This document shows positions 7,228-15,481 of a stretch of 21,232 nucleotides of DNA, in pieces. This DNA comes from Chrysochromulina tobinii (Eukaryota; Haptophyta; Prymnesiales; Chrysochromulinaceae). The first letter of the stretch is position 1. Each line of letters opens with the position of its first letter. The notes beneath the pieces were generated by a model. That model saw only the letters and a list, made by a program, of their open reading frames with translations. It was not told where the DNA came from and did no database searches. The stretch covers positions 1 to 21,232 of the forward strand of contig JWZX01000330.1 of assembly GCA_001275005.1 (NCBI GenBank). The letters are read 5' to 3'. A program made the translations under genes and the position numbers.

Positions 7228-9834
7228 ATGAACGAAGCTCTTCACATGGGCCCCTTCTCCGTCGGCTCGATCGACGGCGCGGAGTTCGCGAGAGCAGCAA
7301 CGCAACGCAAGAAAGAAGCTGCCGAGGAGCTGCGCGCTTCCGAGCTCGAGTATTCACTGGTCCGATGGCAGTGTCGGCTGCGCGACATGGAGGAGCGCCT
7401 CCGCACCTGGGAGGCTACAGCCAAGTTCGACATTGCGCTCAACCACGATGACGAGGCGCTGCAAGCCGCCATTGGCGTGCTCGGCGTGGCTGCCGCCACC
7501 GCTGCCCACACCCGAATCAGCAGCACACCGCCGTCGCGACACGGCAACGGTCTTGACAGCACGGCGGCGACGCCATTGCAGCCTCCATCCCGACCAGCGG
7601 CAGCGCTGCAGCTGCCGCTAGCCCCACCGCCGCCACCGCCCGTACAACCGGTGCCTACGATGGTGAGCGCGATGCCCATCGCGAGTGCTCCGCCACATCG
7701 TCCACCGCTGCAGGAGCCGTGCGGCCACCCGATGGCCAGCAAGACCGGCGACAGCGCGTCAACGGTGCATGCCATGGCGCAGCCTGGTTTTGTATGGGAG
7801 CTACCCGTAGGTGGGAGTGTCGCAGCGCACCCGCCGCCGACCATGGCGGAGGTTAGTCAGCCGTCGCCATTGGTGCGCAAGGAGCGAGGGGCGCGCCCGA
7901 TGGCTGCGCTACCCACCCCTCAGACCGCTCAAGTCGGCGCTTCGCGTCCAAGCACGCCGTGGCCGTCCGATGCCGCCGCCGTCTCGCAGGTACCATGCAT
8001 GGAAGTACCAACGCCGGTGCCTGCTCTGACCGCCGGCGACGGGACGGCGCCTCCGTGGCCGCCGCTGTGTACACATTCACACCCTCCGCTGTGTACACCG
8101 CTTCGGAGCTCGCCCGCGACAGCGCGCGGCGCCGCCGTGACCGCCGCTGCCGTCGCCGCCTCCGCCGCCAGCGCCGCCGCCGCGAACGCCGCCGTGGCCG
8201 CGGGGGACTACATGGCACGGCGGGTTATGGAGCTCGAGGAGGAGAATAGCAAGCTCCGGCAGGTGATCCACTCTCGTCCGGGTTCGATCGCTGGCCTAAT
8301 GAGCGGCCCAATCAGCCCGTCCACCTATCCAACACCACGGCTAGATCCACCGGCGCAGCGACCGCCACCACAGCCTGCACCGCTGCCTGCACCGCCGCCT
8401 GCACCGCCGCCTGCACCGCCGCCTGCACCGCCGCCGCCTGCACCGCCGCCTGCTGCACCGCCGCCTGTACCGCCGCCGCCGCCTGCTGCACCGCCGCCGC
8501 CGCCTGCTGCACCGCCGCCTGCTGCACCGCCGGAGCGGCCGGCAGCGCGCATGCCTCCTCGTGTGTTCCAAGCCTTCGACAAGTTCGATGTCGGGCAGCG
8601 TGGCTTCATCGACCGGCGGGAGCTCGGCGCGGCGCTTCATCAATGCGGCATCGACCTGTCGGCTTCTGGGTTGCTCGGGGTGCTGGCGCGGTACGTCATG
8701 CCGGACGAAGGCACTTCGAGCGCCCAGAGAAGCCGCGACGAAACCCGGATGGGCCGTGACGAAACCCTGATGGGCCGTGACGAAACCCTGATGAGCCGTG
8801 ACGAAACTCTGATGGGCCGTGACGAAACCCTGTTGAGCCGTGACGAGTTCGATCAGCTCGTGAGCGAGCTGGAGGCGGCGATGCTGCGCAGCGCGCCGGT
8901 GCCCACGTCGAGATACGATCTCGAGGCGCAGAGATATGATCTCGAGGCGCAGAGATACGATCTCGAGGCGGAAAGACGTGAGCTCGAGGCGCAGAGATAC
9001 GATCTCGAGGCGGAGATGCTGCGCAGTGTAAAGATGCCGCCGTCGCCGACTGAGATGCTGGTGCGCAGTGCCCCGCTGGCGCCGCTTGAACCGCTGCCGG
9101 CGCCGCCTCTCCCGCCAAGGCACCACCCTCGCTTGTCGCCGCCGCCGCTCGATTCGACATCGTCCACGTATCCGCCGTTACAGGAGCCGTTACAGGAGCC
9201 GTTACAGGAGCCGTTACAGGAGCCGTCACAGGAGCCGTTACAGGAGCCGTTACAATCGTCCACGTCGCCGCCGTGGCGTCCGTCTCTCGCACGGCCGTCA
9301 CAGGAGCCGTTCGGCGAACCGCTAAAGGAGCATTTAAATGAGCCGTTAGGCCAGCCTTGGGACGGTGCTCTCACGACGCCGTTGAGCAACGTCTGCCCGG
9401 GCATGCTGAGCATGGAGCAGCTGACGGCCGCGCAAGAGGCAGCTGCCGAGCGCGCGCTGCGAGGCTACGACGCTGCCGGCCGCCCAGGCGGCCGTTACAG
9501 TGCACAGCAGCCACCGCCCGGCATGGAGTTTGGCGGCTACCTCAAGGGCTGCGTTGGCGTGGTGTGGATGCCGGCGGGCGCCAACGCGAGGCCCTCCGAC
9601 GTGCACTCATCGTCGTGTGCCGCTGCTGCTGCCGCGTTCACAGATGCTGCCGCTTTCGCAGATGCTGCCGCTTCTACTGAGGCATCGGCGCCGTCTCTGG
9701 CGCTACCGCTGACGCTGCCGCCGCCCGCCCGCCCGCCGGGCGGCCAGTGCCCACGACGGCGCTCGGGCAGCCGGCCAGTGCCCCACCCCCGGGTGCCCGC
9801 GACGGCGCTTGTGCCCCGCCCCCACCGGCGATGA
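7228..9834 (+). CDS. Proline-rich repetitive protein with EF-hand-like unit and coiled coils
   Basis: This 868-residue open frame starts at ATG 7228. The N-terminal 90 residues look coiled-coil (QRKKEAAEELRASELEY, LRDMEERLRTWEA). A Pro/Ala-rich linker follows, then a short heptad segment (MELEEENSKLRQVI) and a long PPPA tract. An EF-hand-like helix-loop-helix has its loop at residues 454-465 (DVGQRGFIDRRE). Positions 1, 6, 8 and 12 are kept, but positions 3 and 5 lack acidic residues, so calcium binding is doubtful. Downstream are RDETLMG, RYDLEAQ and QEPL tandem repeats. The last 30 or so residues become Arg/Pro-rich, which suggests that the true frame ends earlier. An intron at 9747-9835 would join it to the next open frame and make one protein of about 1319 residues. 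The function is unknown; a scaffold or surface role is possible. Confidence 0.6.
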   Translation: MNEALHMGPFSVGSIDGAEFARAATQRKKEAAEELRASELEYSLVRWQCRLRDMEERLRTWEATAKFDIALNHDDEALQAAIGVLGVAAATAAHTRISSTPPSRHGNGLDSTAATPLQPPSRPAAALQLPLAPPPPPPVQPVPTMVSAMPIASAPPHRPPLQEPCGHPMASKTGDSASTVHAMAQPGFVWELPVGGSVAAHPPPTMAEVSQPSPLVRKERGARPMAALPTPQTAQVGASRPSTPWPSDAAAVSQVPCMEVPTPVPALTAGDGTAPPWPPLCTHSHPPLCTPLRSSPATARGAAVTAAAVAASAASAAAANAAVAAGDYMARRVMELEEENSKLRQVIHSRPGSIAGLMSGPISPSTYPTPRLDPPAQRPPPQPAPLPAPPPAPPPAPPPAPPPPAPPPAAPPPVPPPPPAAPPPPPAAPPPAAPPERPAARMPPRVFQAFDKFDVGQRGFIDRRELGAALHQCGIDLSASGLLGVLARYVMPDEGTSSAQRSRDETRMGRDETLMGRDETLMSRDETLMGRDETLLSRDEFDQLVSELEAAMLRSAPVPTSRYDLEAQRYDLEAQRYDLEAERRELEAQRYDLEAEMLRSVKMPPSPTEMLVRSAPLAPLEPLPAPPLPPRHHPRLSPPPLDSTSSTYPPLQEPLQEPLQEPLQEPSQEPLQEPLQSSTSPPWRPSLARPSQEPFGEPLKEHLNEPLGQPWDGALTTPLSNVCPGMLSMEQLTAAQEAAAERALRGYDAAGRPGGRYSAQQPPPGMEFGGYLKGCVGVVWMPAGANARPSDVHSSSCAAAAAAFTDAAAFADAAASTEASAPSLALPLTLPPPARPPGGQCPRRRSGSRPVPHPRVPATALVPRPHRR
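8379..8530 (+). repeat. Proline-rich GCACCGCCGCCT repeat
   Basis: Tandem 12-base units (GCACCGCCGCCT) with CCG insertions and deletions encode APPP/APPPPP runs inside the proline-rich gene. Such tracts are prone to length change. They lie between the coiled-coil segment and the EF-hand-like unit. Confidence 0.8.
8731..8835 (+). repeat. 21-base tandem repeat encoding (S/G)RDETLM
   Basis: Five in-frame 21-base copies encode SRDETRM, GRDETLM, GRDETLM, SRDETLM and GRDETLL. They are followed by SRDEF, which looks like the original EF-hand-type sequence from which the array grew. The copies differ by a few substitutions. Confidence 0.85.
8911..9015 (+). repeat. 21-base tandem repeat encoding RYDLEAQ
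   Basis: Five in-frame copies of a 21-base unit encode RYDLEAQ or variants (RRELEAQ, RYDLEAE). The seven-residue period fits a charged coiled-coil heptad. It follows the RDETLMG array by only about 25 codons. Confidence 0.85.
9178..9252 (+). repeat. 12-base tandem repeat encoding LQEP
   Basis: Six copies of TTACAGGAGCCG (one with TCA in place of TTA) encode (L/S)QEP. Related QEPFGEPLKEHLNEPL follows at about 9301-9350 as a diverged continuation. Confidence 0.85.
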
Positions 9835-11276
9835 GCGTGGTCGCATTCACCCTCAAGCTCGCCGGCGATATCTCCTCGTTCACCCCGAGCGTGCAAGCCG
9901 AGATCACTTCTGCAATCGCCGCCGAGGCGGGCGTCCAGCCGTCGGCGGTGGAGGTGGCTGTGACTTCGGGCAGCGTCATCGTCGACGTGAGCATCCAGAC
10001 GCCGACGGCGACGGCGACCTCGGTGCAGTCGAAGATGGCCAGCGCGACGAACAGCCCGAGCAGCGCGACCGCCATGCTCGCGAGCGTCACCGGCGTCCAA
10101 TGCGCCGTGATCGCGATCTCGAAACCTGCAACCCTCTCAGCCATGACGACGGCGCCCACGACGGCGCCCATCCCGACAACCACGCCGATGCTCAGCACGG
10201 CGCTAAGAACGGCGGAGCTGACGGAGGAGCAGCTGGCCGAGATCACGCGCCAGATTGCGAGCGCGACCTCGCTCGGGGAGGTGCAGAGGCTCGAGGCAGC
10301 GCTCAAAGCGGGCGAGTATGGCAAATATGGGAGGCAGCTCGCGGCGAATATCATGGCCAACTCGGCACTTGCACCGCCGCCGTTCAGCTCGACCTCTAGC
10401 GCTGAGCCCGACTCCAGTTTCGCCCAACACGGCGCTGAGCCCTGGCAGGCTGGTGTGGCCCGGCTCGCACGGGGATGGGATGTTGCCAGCCCTGCACGAG
10501 GGGGGGCTGCTGCCAGCCCTGCACGAGGGGGGGCTGCTGCCAGCCCTGCACGAGGGGGGGCTGCTGCCAGTACTGCACGAGGGGGGGCTGCCGCCAGCAG
10601 CCCGGGGCTCGAGTGGCCCTCTATGGATGAGGCGGCGCTGTGGCAGCAATCAGAGGCACTCAGGCAGGCCATGAGAAAGCATCAGCAAGCTATCAGGGAC
10701 ACTCAGTGGGAGAGCCCCGGCGGTCCCATGGACGAAACTGGTCGGTTTCGTCAGTGGGAGAGCCCCGGAAGTCCCATGGACGAAACTGGAAAGTTCTCCC
10801 TCAGCCTGAGCGTCACCTCTTTTGGCGCCTTCGACGGCCTCGGTAACGGTAACGTGCCACGCGCTTACGACGGCGCTTACGACGGCGGCGGCAGCGCTGC
10901 GGATGGTGCGGGCACGGATGGCGGCAGCGTCGCCGCCTCGCCCTCGCCCTCACCCGCGCGCCCACGCCGGCCGCGCCGGCCGCAGACGACGGCGATGGTC
11001 ACAGCGGCAGAGTTTCGTGAAATCACGGCAGCACGCGCGGCGAGGCGCCGCCTCCAACTAGAGGTCGTCGCGCGCGCGCAGTGGCCGAGCGAGCCACGGC
11101 GACTCTCGGTGCTCCTAGGTGACGAGGAGCTCCACGAGCTCCATCGCGCACGCGCGGTGGCGCGCTCTGAGTCAGGACTGGGAATGGCTTCACGCCGGCT
11201 CGACAGGCTGGGCGCCGGCCCTTTCTCGCCCGGTTTCTGGGCCGACCGACCGCCCCCAAAGCCCTTCCTCAAATAA
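9831..11276 (+). CDS. Repetitive protein or 3' exon of the proline-rich gene
   Basis: This open frame of 481 residues starts at ATG 9831 if it is a separate gene. The first 90 residues form a compact segment with an alternating hydrophobic pattern: VVAFTLKLAGDISSFTPS, then AEITSAIAAEAGVQPSAVEV and SGSVIVDVSI. This resembles the small alpha/beta modules with a VVAF...GD...AVxV pattern that I recall from large algal surface proteins. Next come a helical stretch (ELTEEQLAEITRQI...LEAALKAGEYGKYG), four ASPARGGAA repeats, two QWESPG-PMDETG-F repeats, and a basic helical C-terminus ending PPPKPFLK. The ATG overlaps the previous stop codon by chance. The local GC-rich, repeated sequence allows either an 89-nt intron (9747-9835, frame-restoring, GT-AG) or an assembly indel joining it to the upstream frame. 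I favour one gene. Confidence 0.55.
   Translation: MSVVAFTLKLAGDISSFTPSVQAEITSAIAAEAGVQPSAVEVAVTSGSVIVDVSIQTPTATATSVQSKMASATNSPSSATAMLASVTGVQCAVIAISKPATLSAMTTAPTTAPIPTTTPMLSTALRTAELTEEQLAEITRQIASATSLGEVQRLEAALKAGEYGKYGRQLAANIMANSALAPPPFSSTSSAEPDSSFAQHGAEPWQAGVARLARGWDVASPARGGAAASPARGGAAASPARGGAAASTARGGAAASSPGLEWPSMDEAALWQQSEALRQAMRKHQQAIRDTQWESPGGPMDETGRFRQWESPGSPMDETGKFSLSLSVTSFGAFDGLGNGNVPRAYDGAYDGGGSAADGAGTDGGSVAASPSPSPARPRRPRRPQTTAMVTAAEFREITAARAARRRLQLEVVARAQWPSEPRRLSVLLGDEELHELHRARAVARSESGLGMASRRLDRLGAGPFSPGFWADRPPPKPFLK
10485..10592 (+). repeat. 27-base tandem repeat, four copies (ASPARGGAA)
   Basis: Four 27-base units each contain CCCTGCACGAGGGGGGG. The first three are identical as far as I can see, and the fourth has a few substitutions. 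The high identity points to recent expansion. Confidence 0.85.
10704..10797 (+). repeat. 48-base tandem duplication
   Basis: Two in-frame copies, at 10704 and 10752, encode QWESPGGPMDETGRFR and QWESPGSPMDETGKF. This is a recent 16-residue duplication. Confidence 0.8.
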
Positions 11277-11358
11277 CGAGACCTGGAACTCTCCCCTTTT
11301 TACAAATGGTCGTGAACGCTCATTACAGCACGTGGCTAAGTGTGAAAGTGAGGGTGAA

Positions 11359-12582
11359 ATGGCCCTCGCGACTCCATTCAGATTGCCGGGCTGGGCCACG
11401 GCCCCGAGCGCACCGCCCACATTGATAGTAAGCAAGGACGGCGCGGAGGTGTCGCGCACCCTGCTCAACAATAAAGCGCTGCTCTTCGGCCGCAAGGTGC
11501 CCAACGAGCCAGAGCGAGGCACGCTGCGGCTCGACCACGATTCCATCTCGAGAGAGCATGCTGTCATCGTCCACGCCTTCTCTGGAGAGACGTTCGTGTG
11601 TGAGCTCGGGAGTCGCTATGGAACCAAGCACAACGGCGAGCCGCTCAAGGCCAAAGTCTACACGGCTATCAAAGAGGGCGATGAGTTGCAGTTTGGCGAA
11701 TCCACCCGTCGTTACATCTTCTATCGCCAACCGCCGCCGCCACCGCGCACCGGGAAGGAGGTGCGAGCTCCACTGTCCGAACCCGCTGCCGCCGCATCTT
11801 CATCTGCACGTGCGCCAGCACTAGCTGCAGGCGCTGATCCGCCCAGGCCGCCCCTCAAGCCTCCGCCCAAGCCGCCACCACCTATGGAAGAGGACGAGGA
11901 CCCTATGGCCAACTATATTGACGAGGACGAGGAGGACGAGGACGAGGACGAGGAGAAAGAGGAGGCTGATGCGGCGGAGGACACGAGCGAGGCGGCTCAG
12001 GAAAGGCGCGCCGCCGAGAAGGCTGCCAAAGCGACGGCGAAGACAGAGCGCCGCGCTCGGAAGGCCGCCGAGAAGGAGCGGCGTAAGGAGCTCAAGGCTG
12101 AGATGAAGGCCGAGGAGAAGGAGCGCCAACGACTGCTCAAGCAGCAGGCGCCCGCAGCCGAGGGTGCCGACAGCATAGAGGGCGGCGGTGGCGGCGGTGG
12201 TGAGGGCGGCGGTGGTGAGGGCGGCGAGGAGGGTCGTGCCGTGGAGGGTCGTGCCCTCGAGACCGTCAAGAAGGCGAAAGAGGAGCACAGGGGGCACGAG
12301 CACAAAGCGCACAGGGAGCACAGGGAGCACAAGGAGGATAGGCACAAGGAGGATAAGCACAAGGAGAAAAAGGAGAAGAAGCAGAAGAAGGAGAAGAAGG
12401 AAAAGAAGGAAAAGAAAGCCAAGCATGGCCATCACGACGAGGACAAGAGGAAGCGAACGCGGACCGAGGATGAGTGCCACGGCGAGCGCGAAGGATCCGG
12501 ATCAAAGCGGATGCGTGTCCCAGGCGATGAGCCACCCACGCCGGATGATGCTGGTGGCTCGTCCTCAGACTCCCAGTCATGA
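11359..12582 (+). CDS. FHA-domain protein with acidic and Lys-rich tail
   Basis: This 407-residue protein starts at ATG 11359. The frame is open further upstream, but that part overlaps the preceding coding region and lacks protein character. Residues about 20-120 form a forkhead-associated domain, which reads phosphothreonine on partner proteins. The key residues are present: Gly44-Arg45, Ser64-Arg65-x-His67, and Gly88-Thr89 followed by Asn92-Gly93. The domain ends with FGESTRRYIFYRQ, which resembles the end of the NIPP1 and kanadaptin FHA domains (FGxSTRxY); the preceding PGWA...L-x-V-x-K-D-G also fits the kanadaptin type. A Pro-rich linker leads to an Asp/Glu tract, a charged helix (ERRARKAAEKERRKELKAE), a Gly-rich run, and a Lys/His/Glu-rich tail with several candidate nuclear localisation signals. 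A nuclear RNA-processing or phosphatase-linked role is inferred. Confidence 0.75.
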   Translation: MALATPFRLPGWATAPSAPPTLIVSKDGAEVSRTLLNNKALLFGRKVPNEPERGTLRLDHDSISREHAVIVHAFSGETFVCELGSRYGTKHNGEPLKAKVYTAIKEGDELQFGESTRRYIFYRQPPPPPRTGKEVRAPLSEPAAAASSSARAPALAAGADPPRPPLKPPPKPPPPMEEDEDPMANYIDEDEEDEDEDEEKEEADAAEDTSEAAQERRAAEKAAKATAKTERRARKAAEKERRKELKAEMKAEEKERQRLLKQQAPAAEGADSIEGGGGGGGEGGGGEGGEEGRAVEGRALETVKKAKEEHRGHEHKAHREHREHKEDRHKEDKHKEKKEKKQKKEKKEKKEKKAKHGHHDEDKRKRTRTEDECHGEREGSGSKRMRVPGDEPPTPDDAGGSSSDSQS

Positions 12583-12661
12583 ACGTAGTCGAGTGATCAA
12601 ATTTCGCATCGCATGCTCGCTTTTCGATTTCACAGGTACGCCGTACAGGGACGCGAAAATC
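12583..12661. other. Short spacer
   Basis: These 79 bases separate the FHA gene stop from the next ATG. The sequence TTTTCGATTTCACAG (ending 12636) looks like a splice acceptor. The next gene could therefore have an upstream non-coding or coding exon, but no donor is convincing. Confidence 0.3.
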
Positions 12662-13300
12662 ATGGTCACGGTGCCTCGACGGCTCGGCCTCGCCTTTGCC
12701 TCCGCTCGACCGACCCTCGCCGACGTCGAGCGGCTTGCGCGCGGCGAGGCGGCCACACGTCGTGGCATTGGCAGCCGCCAGGTTCCGCACCGGCTCAATG
12801 ACGACGAGCGCACGGCGTATGCGCTGGCTGTCAAGCGTGGCTTCGCCGTTGTGACCGGCCGAGGTATGCGACGCGAGCGAAAGGGCTCGCCGCTGCTCAA
12901 TACGCTGCGGCAGCGCGCAGATGCGCTAGGATTACCCATGGTTTGGGTTGAGCGCCACGACGCGCGCGCCGGCGTTGACGACGACGCGGCATGCGTCGAC
13001 CTCTCGCCCGTGCGATGTGCACACGTGGACGAGCTGCACGAGTGGAGCGAGCGCTGCCTGGTCGCAGCTCGAGCTGCGGGAGGCGTGCCCGCTCTGGATC
13101 AAGTTTCGAGCCGGGTCGTGGCGAACACCGAAGTCGAGCTGGCGGCGTGGCCCATTTGGGCATTGCAGCCGTGTGTCTTGAGGTTCATGGCGGGTGGTCC
13201 CGCAAAAGACCAGGAGCACGCCGCGGGCAATCCAAAGGCGTGCAAGCAGCTCGCCGCAGCACTGGTCGATGCGTTGGGAACCCAATTGGATACAATGTAG
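12662..13300 (+). CDS. Uncharacterised conserved-looking protein
   Basis: This 212-residue protein starts at ATG 12662 (context AAATCATGG, good). The N-terminus MVTVPRRLGLAFASARP could be a short targeting peptide. The core contains DDERTAYALAVKRGFAVV, then TGRGMRRERKGSPLLNTLRQ, DALGLPMVWVER, and a segment VDLSPVRCAHVDELHEW. The GRGxRRERKGSPLLN stretch looks strongly selected. It reminds me of a family of uncharacterised plant and algal proteins with a similar R-x-x-R-x-GSPL-x-N motif; that is from memory and unverified. The C-terminal half is helical with no membrane segment. The FHA gene ends 79 bases upstream on the same strand. No function is proposed. Confidence 0.6.
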   Translation: MVTVPRRLGLAFASARPTLADVERLARGEAATRRGIGSRQVPHRLNDDERTAYALAVKRGFAVVTGRGMRRERKGSPLLNTLRQRADALGLPMVWVERHDARAGVDDDAACVDLSPVRCAHVDELHEWSERCLVAARAAGGVPALDQVSSRVVANTEVELAAWPIWALQPCVLRFMAGGPAKDQEHAAGNPKACKQLAAALVDALGTQLDTM

Positions 13301-13440
13301 AGGGGCTTGAGAAGCCCTGTCACCTGGTTCCAAAATAGGAAAAAGTTGTCTGCACACAGTCATGGCGCGCATCGAATACAGCTTAGTATCGAACGGGACA
13401 AGGACTTCATAGAATCCCTAGAGTGAGCCCCACCTGCGTC
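13301..13440. promoter_or_regulatory. 5' flank of the P2X gene
   Basis: This 140-base gap lies upstream of the P2X ATG, with an A-rich patch at 13330-13347. No recognisable promoter element is present. The frame is open back to a GTG at 13423, but ATG 13441 is the natural start. Confidence 0.3.
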
Positions 13441-15268
13441 ATGTCGAGCTGCTGCAACAACATCGACGTCGATGAGCTGTTTGCGTACACGACGTTCAAA
13501 AAAGTCGTCGTGAGGCACCGCTCGCTCGGCTACGTCTATTACTTCTCGGCGTTAGCGATCTTTCTGTACACGGGCCTGTACACGATCTGGTTGAAGGAAG
13601 GCTATGTGGCGCAGATCCCGTTTATCGGTGCCGTGCGCTCGACGGTATACCAGCCCAAAACCATCACCACGATATTAAATTACTGCGCGACCGCTGACGC
13701 GCCTCCGACGGGCTCGTTTGCCAGCGTGCTTCCATGCCTTTACCCTGACCTTGCGTCGGGCCTGTACTCCAAGGTCACGTCGGGCGAGCAAGGCGCACTC
13801 ATGGTCGGCACGCGCTTCAGCTTTACGAGCGAGGAGCGCGACCCAACGTGCGCCAACCTCGACTATTCCTGCTACAACTTCCGGCAGAGGACGGCGAAGC
13901 AATCCTTCTATGTGGGCGGGATCGAGAACTCGACGATTCTGATCCAGAACGCCGTGAGCAAGGCGACGCAGCAGCTGTACGGCGGCAACAAGACCCTCAT
14001 CATCGACTCTTTCGATACCAGGCGGCCGGCAGCGTGGATGACCGGTACCAACACGGGCAATCGCTTTCAGGTACCGCTGATGACCTCGCCATTTAGAAGA
14101 GGATGCCTCTGTTACCTATGATTGCCCGTGACTGCGATGGGTTTTGAGGCGCGGCGAATGGCCTCTGATTTCCTATGATTGCCTTCGACTGCTTCCGACT
14201 GCCTCTGATTGCCTCTGATTGCCTCTGCTTGCCTCTGATTGCCCTCCGATGGCGTCTGATGGCGTCTGATTGCCCTCCGAGGGCGTCTGATGGCGTCTGA
14301 TGGCGTCTGATTGCGTCTGATTGCCCTCCGATGGCGTCCGATGGCATCGGATGGCCTCTGATGGCCTCTGATGGCGTCCGATGGCCTTCTGATGGCGTCT
14401 GATTGACCTCCGATCGCCGTCGTGCCTAGGTGGAGCCGATGTCCTATGGCGACCAGTTCACAGTCTCGCAGCTGGTCTGGGCGGCGGGTATCGATCTCGA
14501 TGAGATCTATAGCGACCCCACGGCGGGAGGTAAGAACGCATCGGTGCGTTACGAAGGGCAGACAGTTCGGATCCACGTGGTGTTCACAGGCGACCACACG
14601 AAATGGGATAAGCGTGCGCACTATGAATACTTTGTGAGTGTGAACGACATGGAGGCGAAGGTGACGTGGACTGATGGGGATGACGTGATGGGCTTAGGCG
14701 CGAACGCAACTCGCATCACTTATGATCTTCACGGTCTTCAGCTGCTGTATTCACAGGAGGCCGTCTTGAACGTCTTCGATTCGAGTCAACTGTTCCTCTC
14801 GATCCTATCGGGGGCTGGGCTGCTGTACGTGGCCAGGCTCGCCGCCGATGGCTTCCTATACTACTTGGCACCCATGCGCAACGACTACCGCCTCTATGCA
14901 GAGCAGGTGATTGCCACTGAAGGGTACTGATTGCAACTGAGTACCACTGATTGCCACTGAGTGCCGCCTCTATTTTGGGCAGATCATTTCCACTGAGTGC
15001 CACTGATTGGCGCCGAGTGCCATTGATGGGCACGCCATGGACCCCCTCGTCGTCCGCGCAGCTCACCCCCGACTTCGCGCCCGAGACTGAGCGCGAGAAA
15101 GAGATCCTCGAGACGCTGCTGCAAAAGAAGCGAGCCTCGCGGGCGCGCATGGAGCGCATGGACGAGCATGCCTGGCTCTTGACCCAGAAGACGAGCACCA
15201 GTGGTTCGATACAGGGCGCCGGCATGGGTGCAGGCATGAGGGCCGCCGCGGAAGCGCCGATTTCATAA
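13441..15268 (+). CDS. P2X-type ATP-gated cation channel
   Basis: Three exons are modelled (13441-14070, 14430-14906, 15062-15268; both introns phase 0), giving 437 residues. P2X channels are trimers of subunits with two membrane helices, a large extracellular loop and cytosolic ends. The cytosolic T-x-K motif is present (YTTFK, Thr18-Lys20). It is followed by R-x-R-x-LG and TM1 at about 30-50, ending W-L-K-E-GY like the family W-x-KGY. The loop has GIENSTILIQNA, matching the family ENFTLxIKN, and four Cys. Before TM2, DLHGLQLLYSQEAVLNVFD matches YGIRFDIIVFGKAGKFD, and TM2 (about 330-356) contains LSGAGLLYVARLAAD. The KxK ATP-contact pair expected soon after TM1 is not evident (VRSTVYQPK instead). 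The C-terminal tail (TPDFAPETEREKEILETLL) is a charged helix. Location is plasma membrane or contractile-vacuole-type membrane, by family analogy. Confidence 0.82.
14071..14429 (+). other. P2X intron 1, decamer array
   Basis: This GT-AG intron is 359 nt, phase 0. Most of it (about 14160-14415) is a tandem array of 10-11-base units of the type TCTGATTGCC, TCTGATGGCG and TCCGATGGCG. The donor side GTACCGCTGATGACCT resembles the acceptor side GTGGAGCCGATGTCCT, matching at about 12 of 16 positions. Confidence 0.8.
14907..15061 (+). other. P2X intron 2
   Basis: This GT-AG intron is 155 nt, phase 0, and consists largely of TGATTGCCAC and TGAGTGCCAC units. Two acceptors are possible: GGGCAG ending 14990 and CGCGCAG ending 15061. 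The first leads to a stop after seven codons, so the second is chosen. Confidence 0.65.
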
Positions 15269-15481
15269 TGCTTGGCAATAGTTGGGTGCGTCACTCTACC
15301 TCGTACCCCTAGCAAGTGAAGTCGTGTTTCTGCACTTGCGTTGCTCATAGCCCCTTTTGACGTCGACGGACCTCTATGTGTGAATGAACACCGGGTGACA
15401 GCCCACGACAGCCAACGAGCCAAGTGACCCAAGTTTGGTCTGCTTTTCCGCTTTTCCCGGGATACGAAAGAGCCTGAAAGC
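15269..15481. promoter_or_regulatory. Spacer between P2X and GH3 genes
   Basis: This 213-base stretch holds the 3' flank of the P2X gene and the 5' flank of the GH3 gene. It has no decamer units, which supports their being intron-specific. No defined element is seen. Confidence 0.3.

Noticed and set aside
9831-9834. ATGA stop/start overlap suggesting translational coupling
   Set aside because: This is eukaryotic DNA with introns. The overlap is coincidental, and an intron or indel explains the frame change better.
9674-10672. 332-residue minus-strand open frame opposite the repetitive gene
   Set aside because: Its Ala/Pro repeats are the mirror of the plus-strand tandem repeats, and it has no domain-like sequence.
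11821-12480. Leu-rich minus-strand frame that looks like membrane helices
   Set aside because: The leucine runs are simply the complement of the Lys/Glu codons (AAG/GAG) of the FHA protein.
14160-14415. Tandem short repeats resembling a CRISPR array
   Set aside because: Units are about 10 bases, have no spacers, sit inside an intron of a eukaryotic gene, and no cas genes are present.
14951-15061. Start of a separate gene at 14951 carrying the P2X tail
   Set aside because: The first 37 codons are decamer-repeat sequence. The tail joins P2X exon 2 in phase through an AG at 15061.
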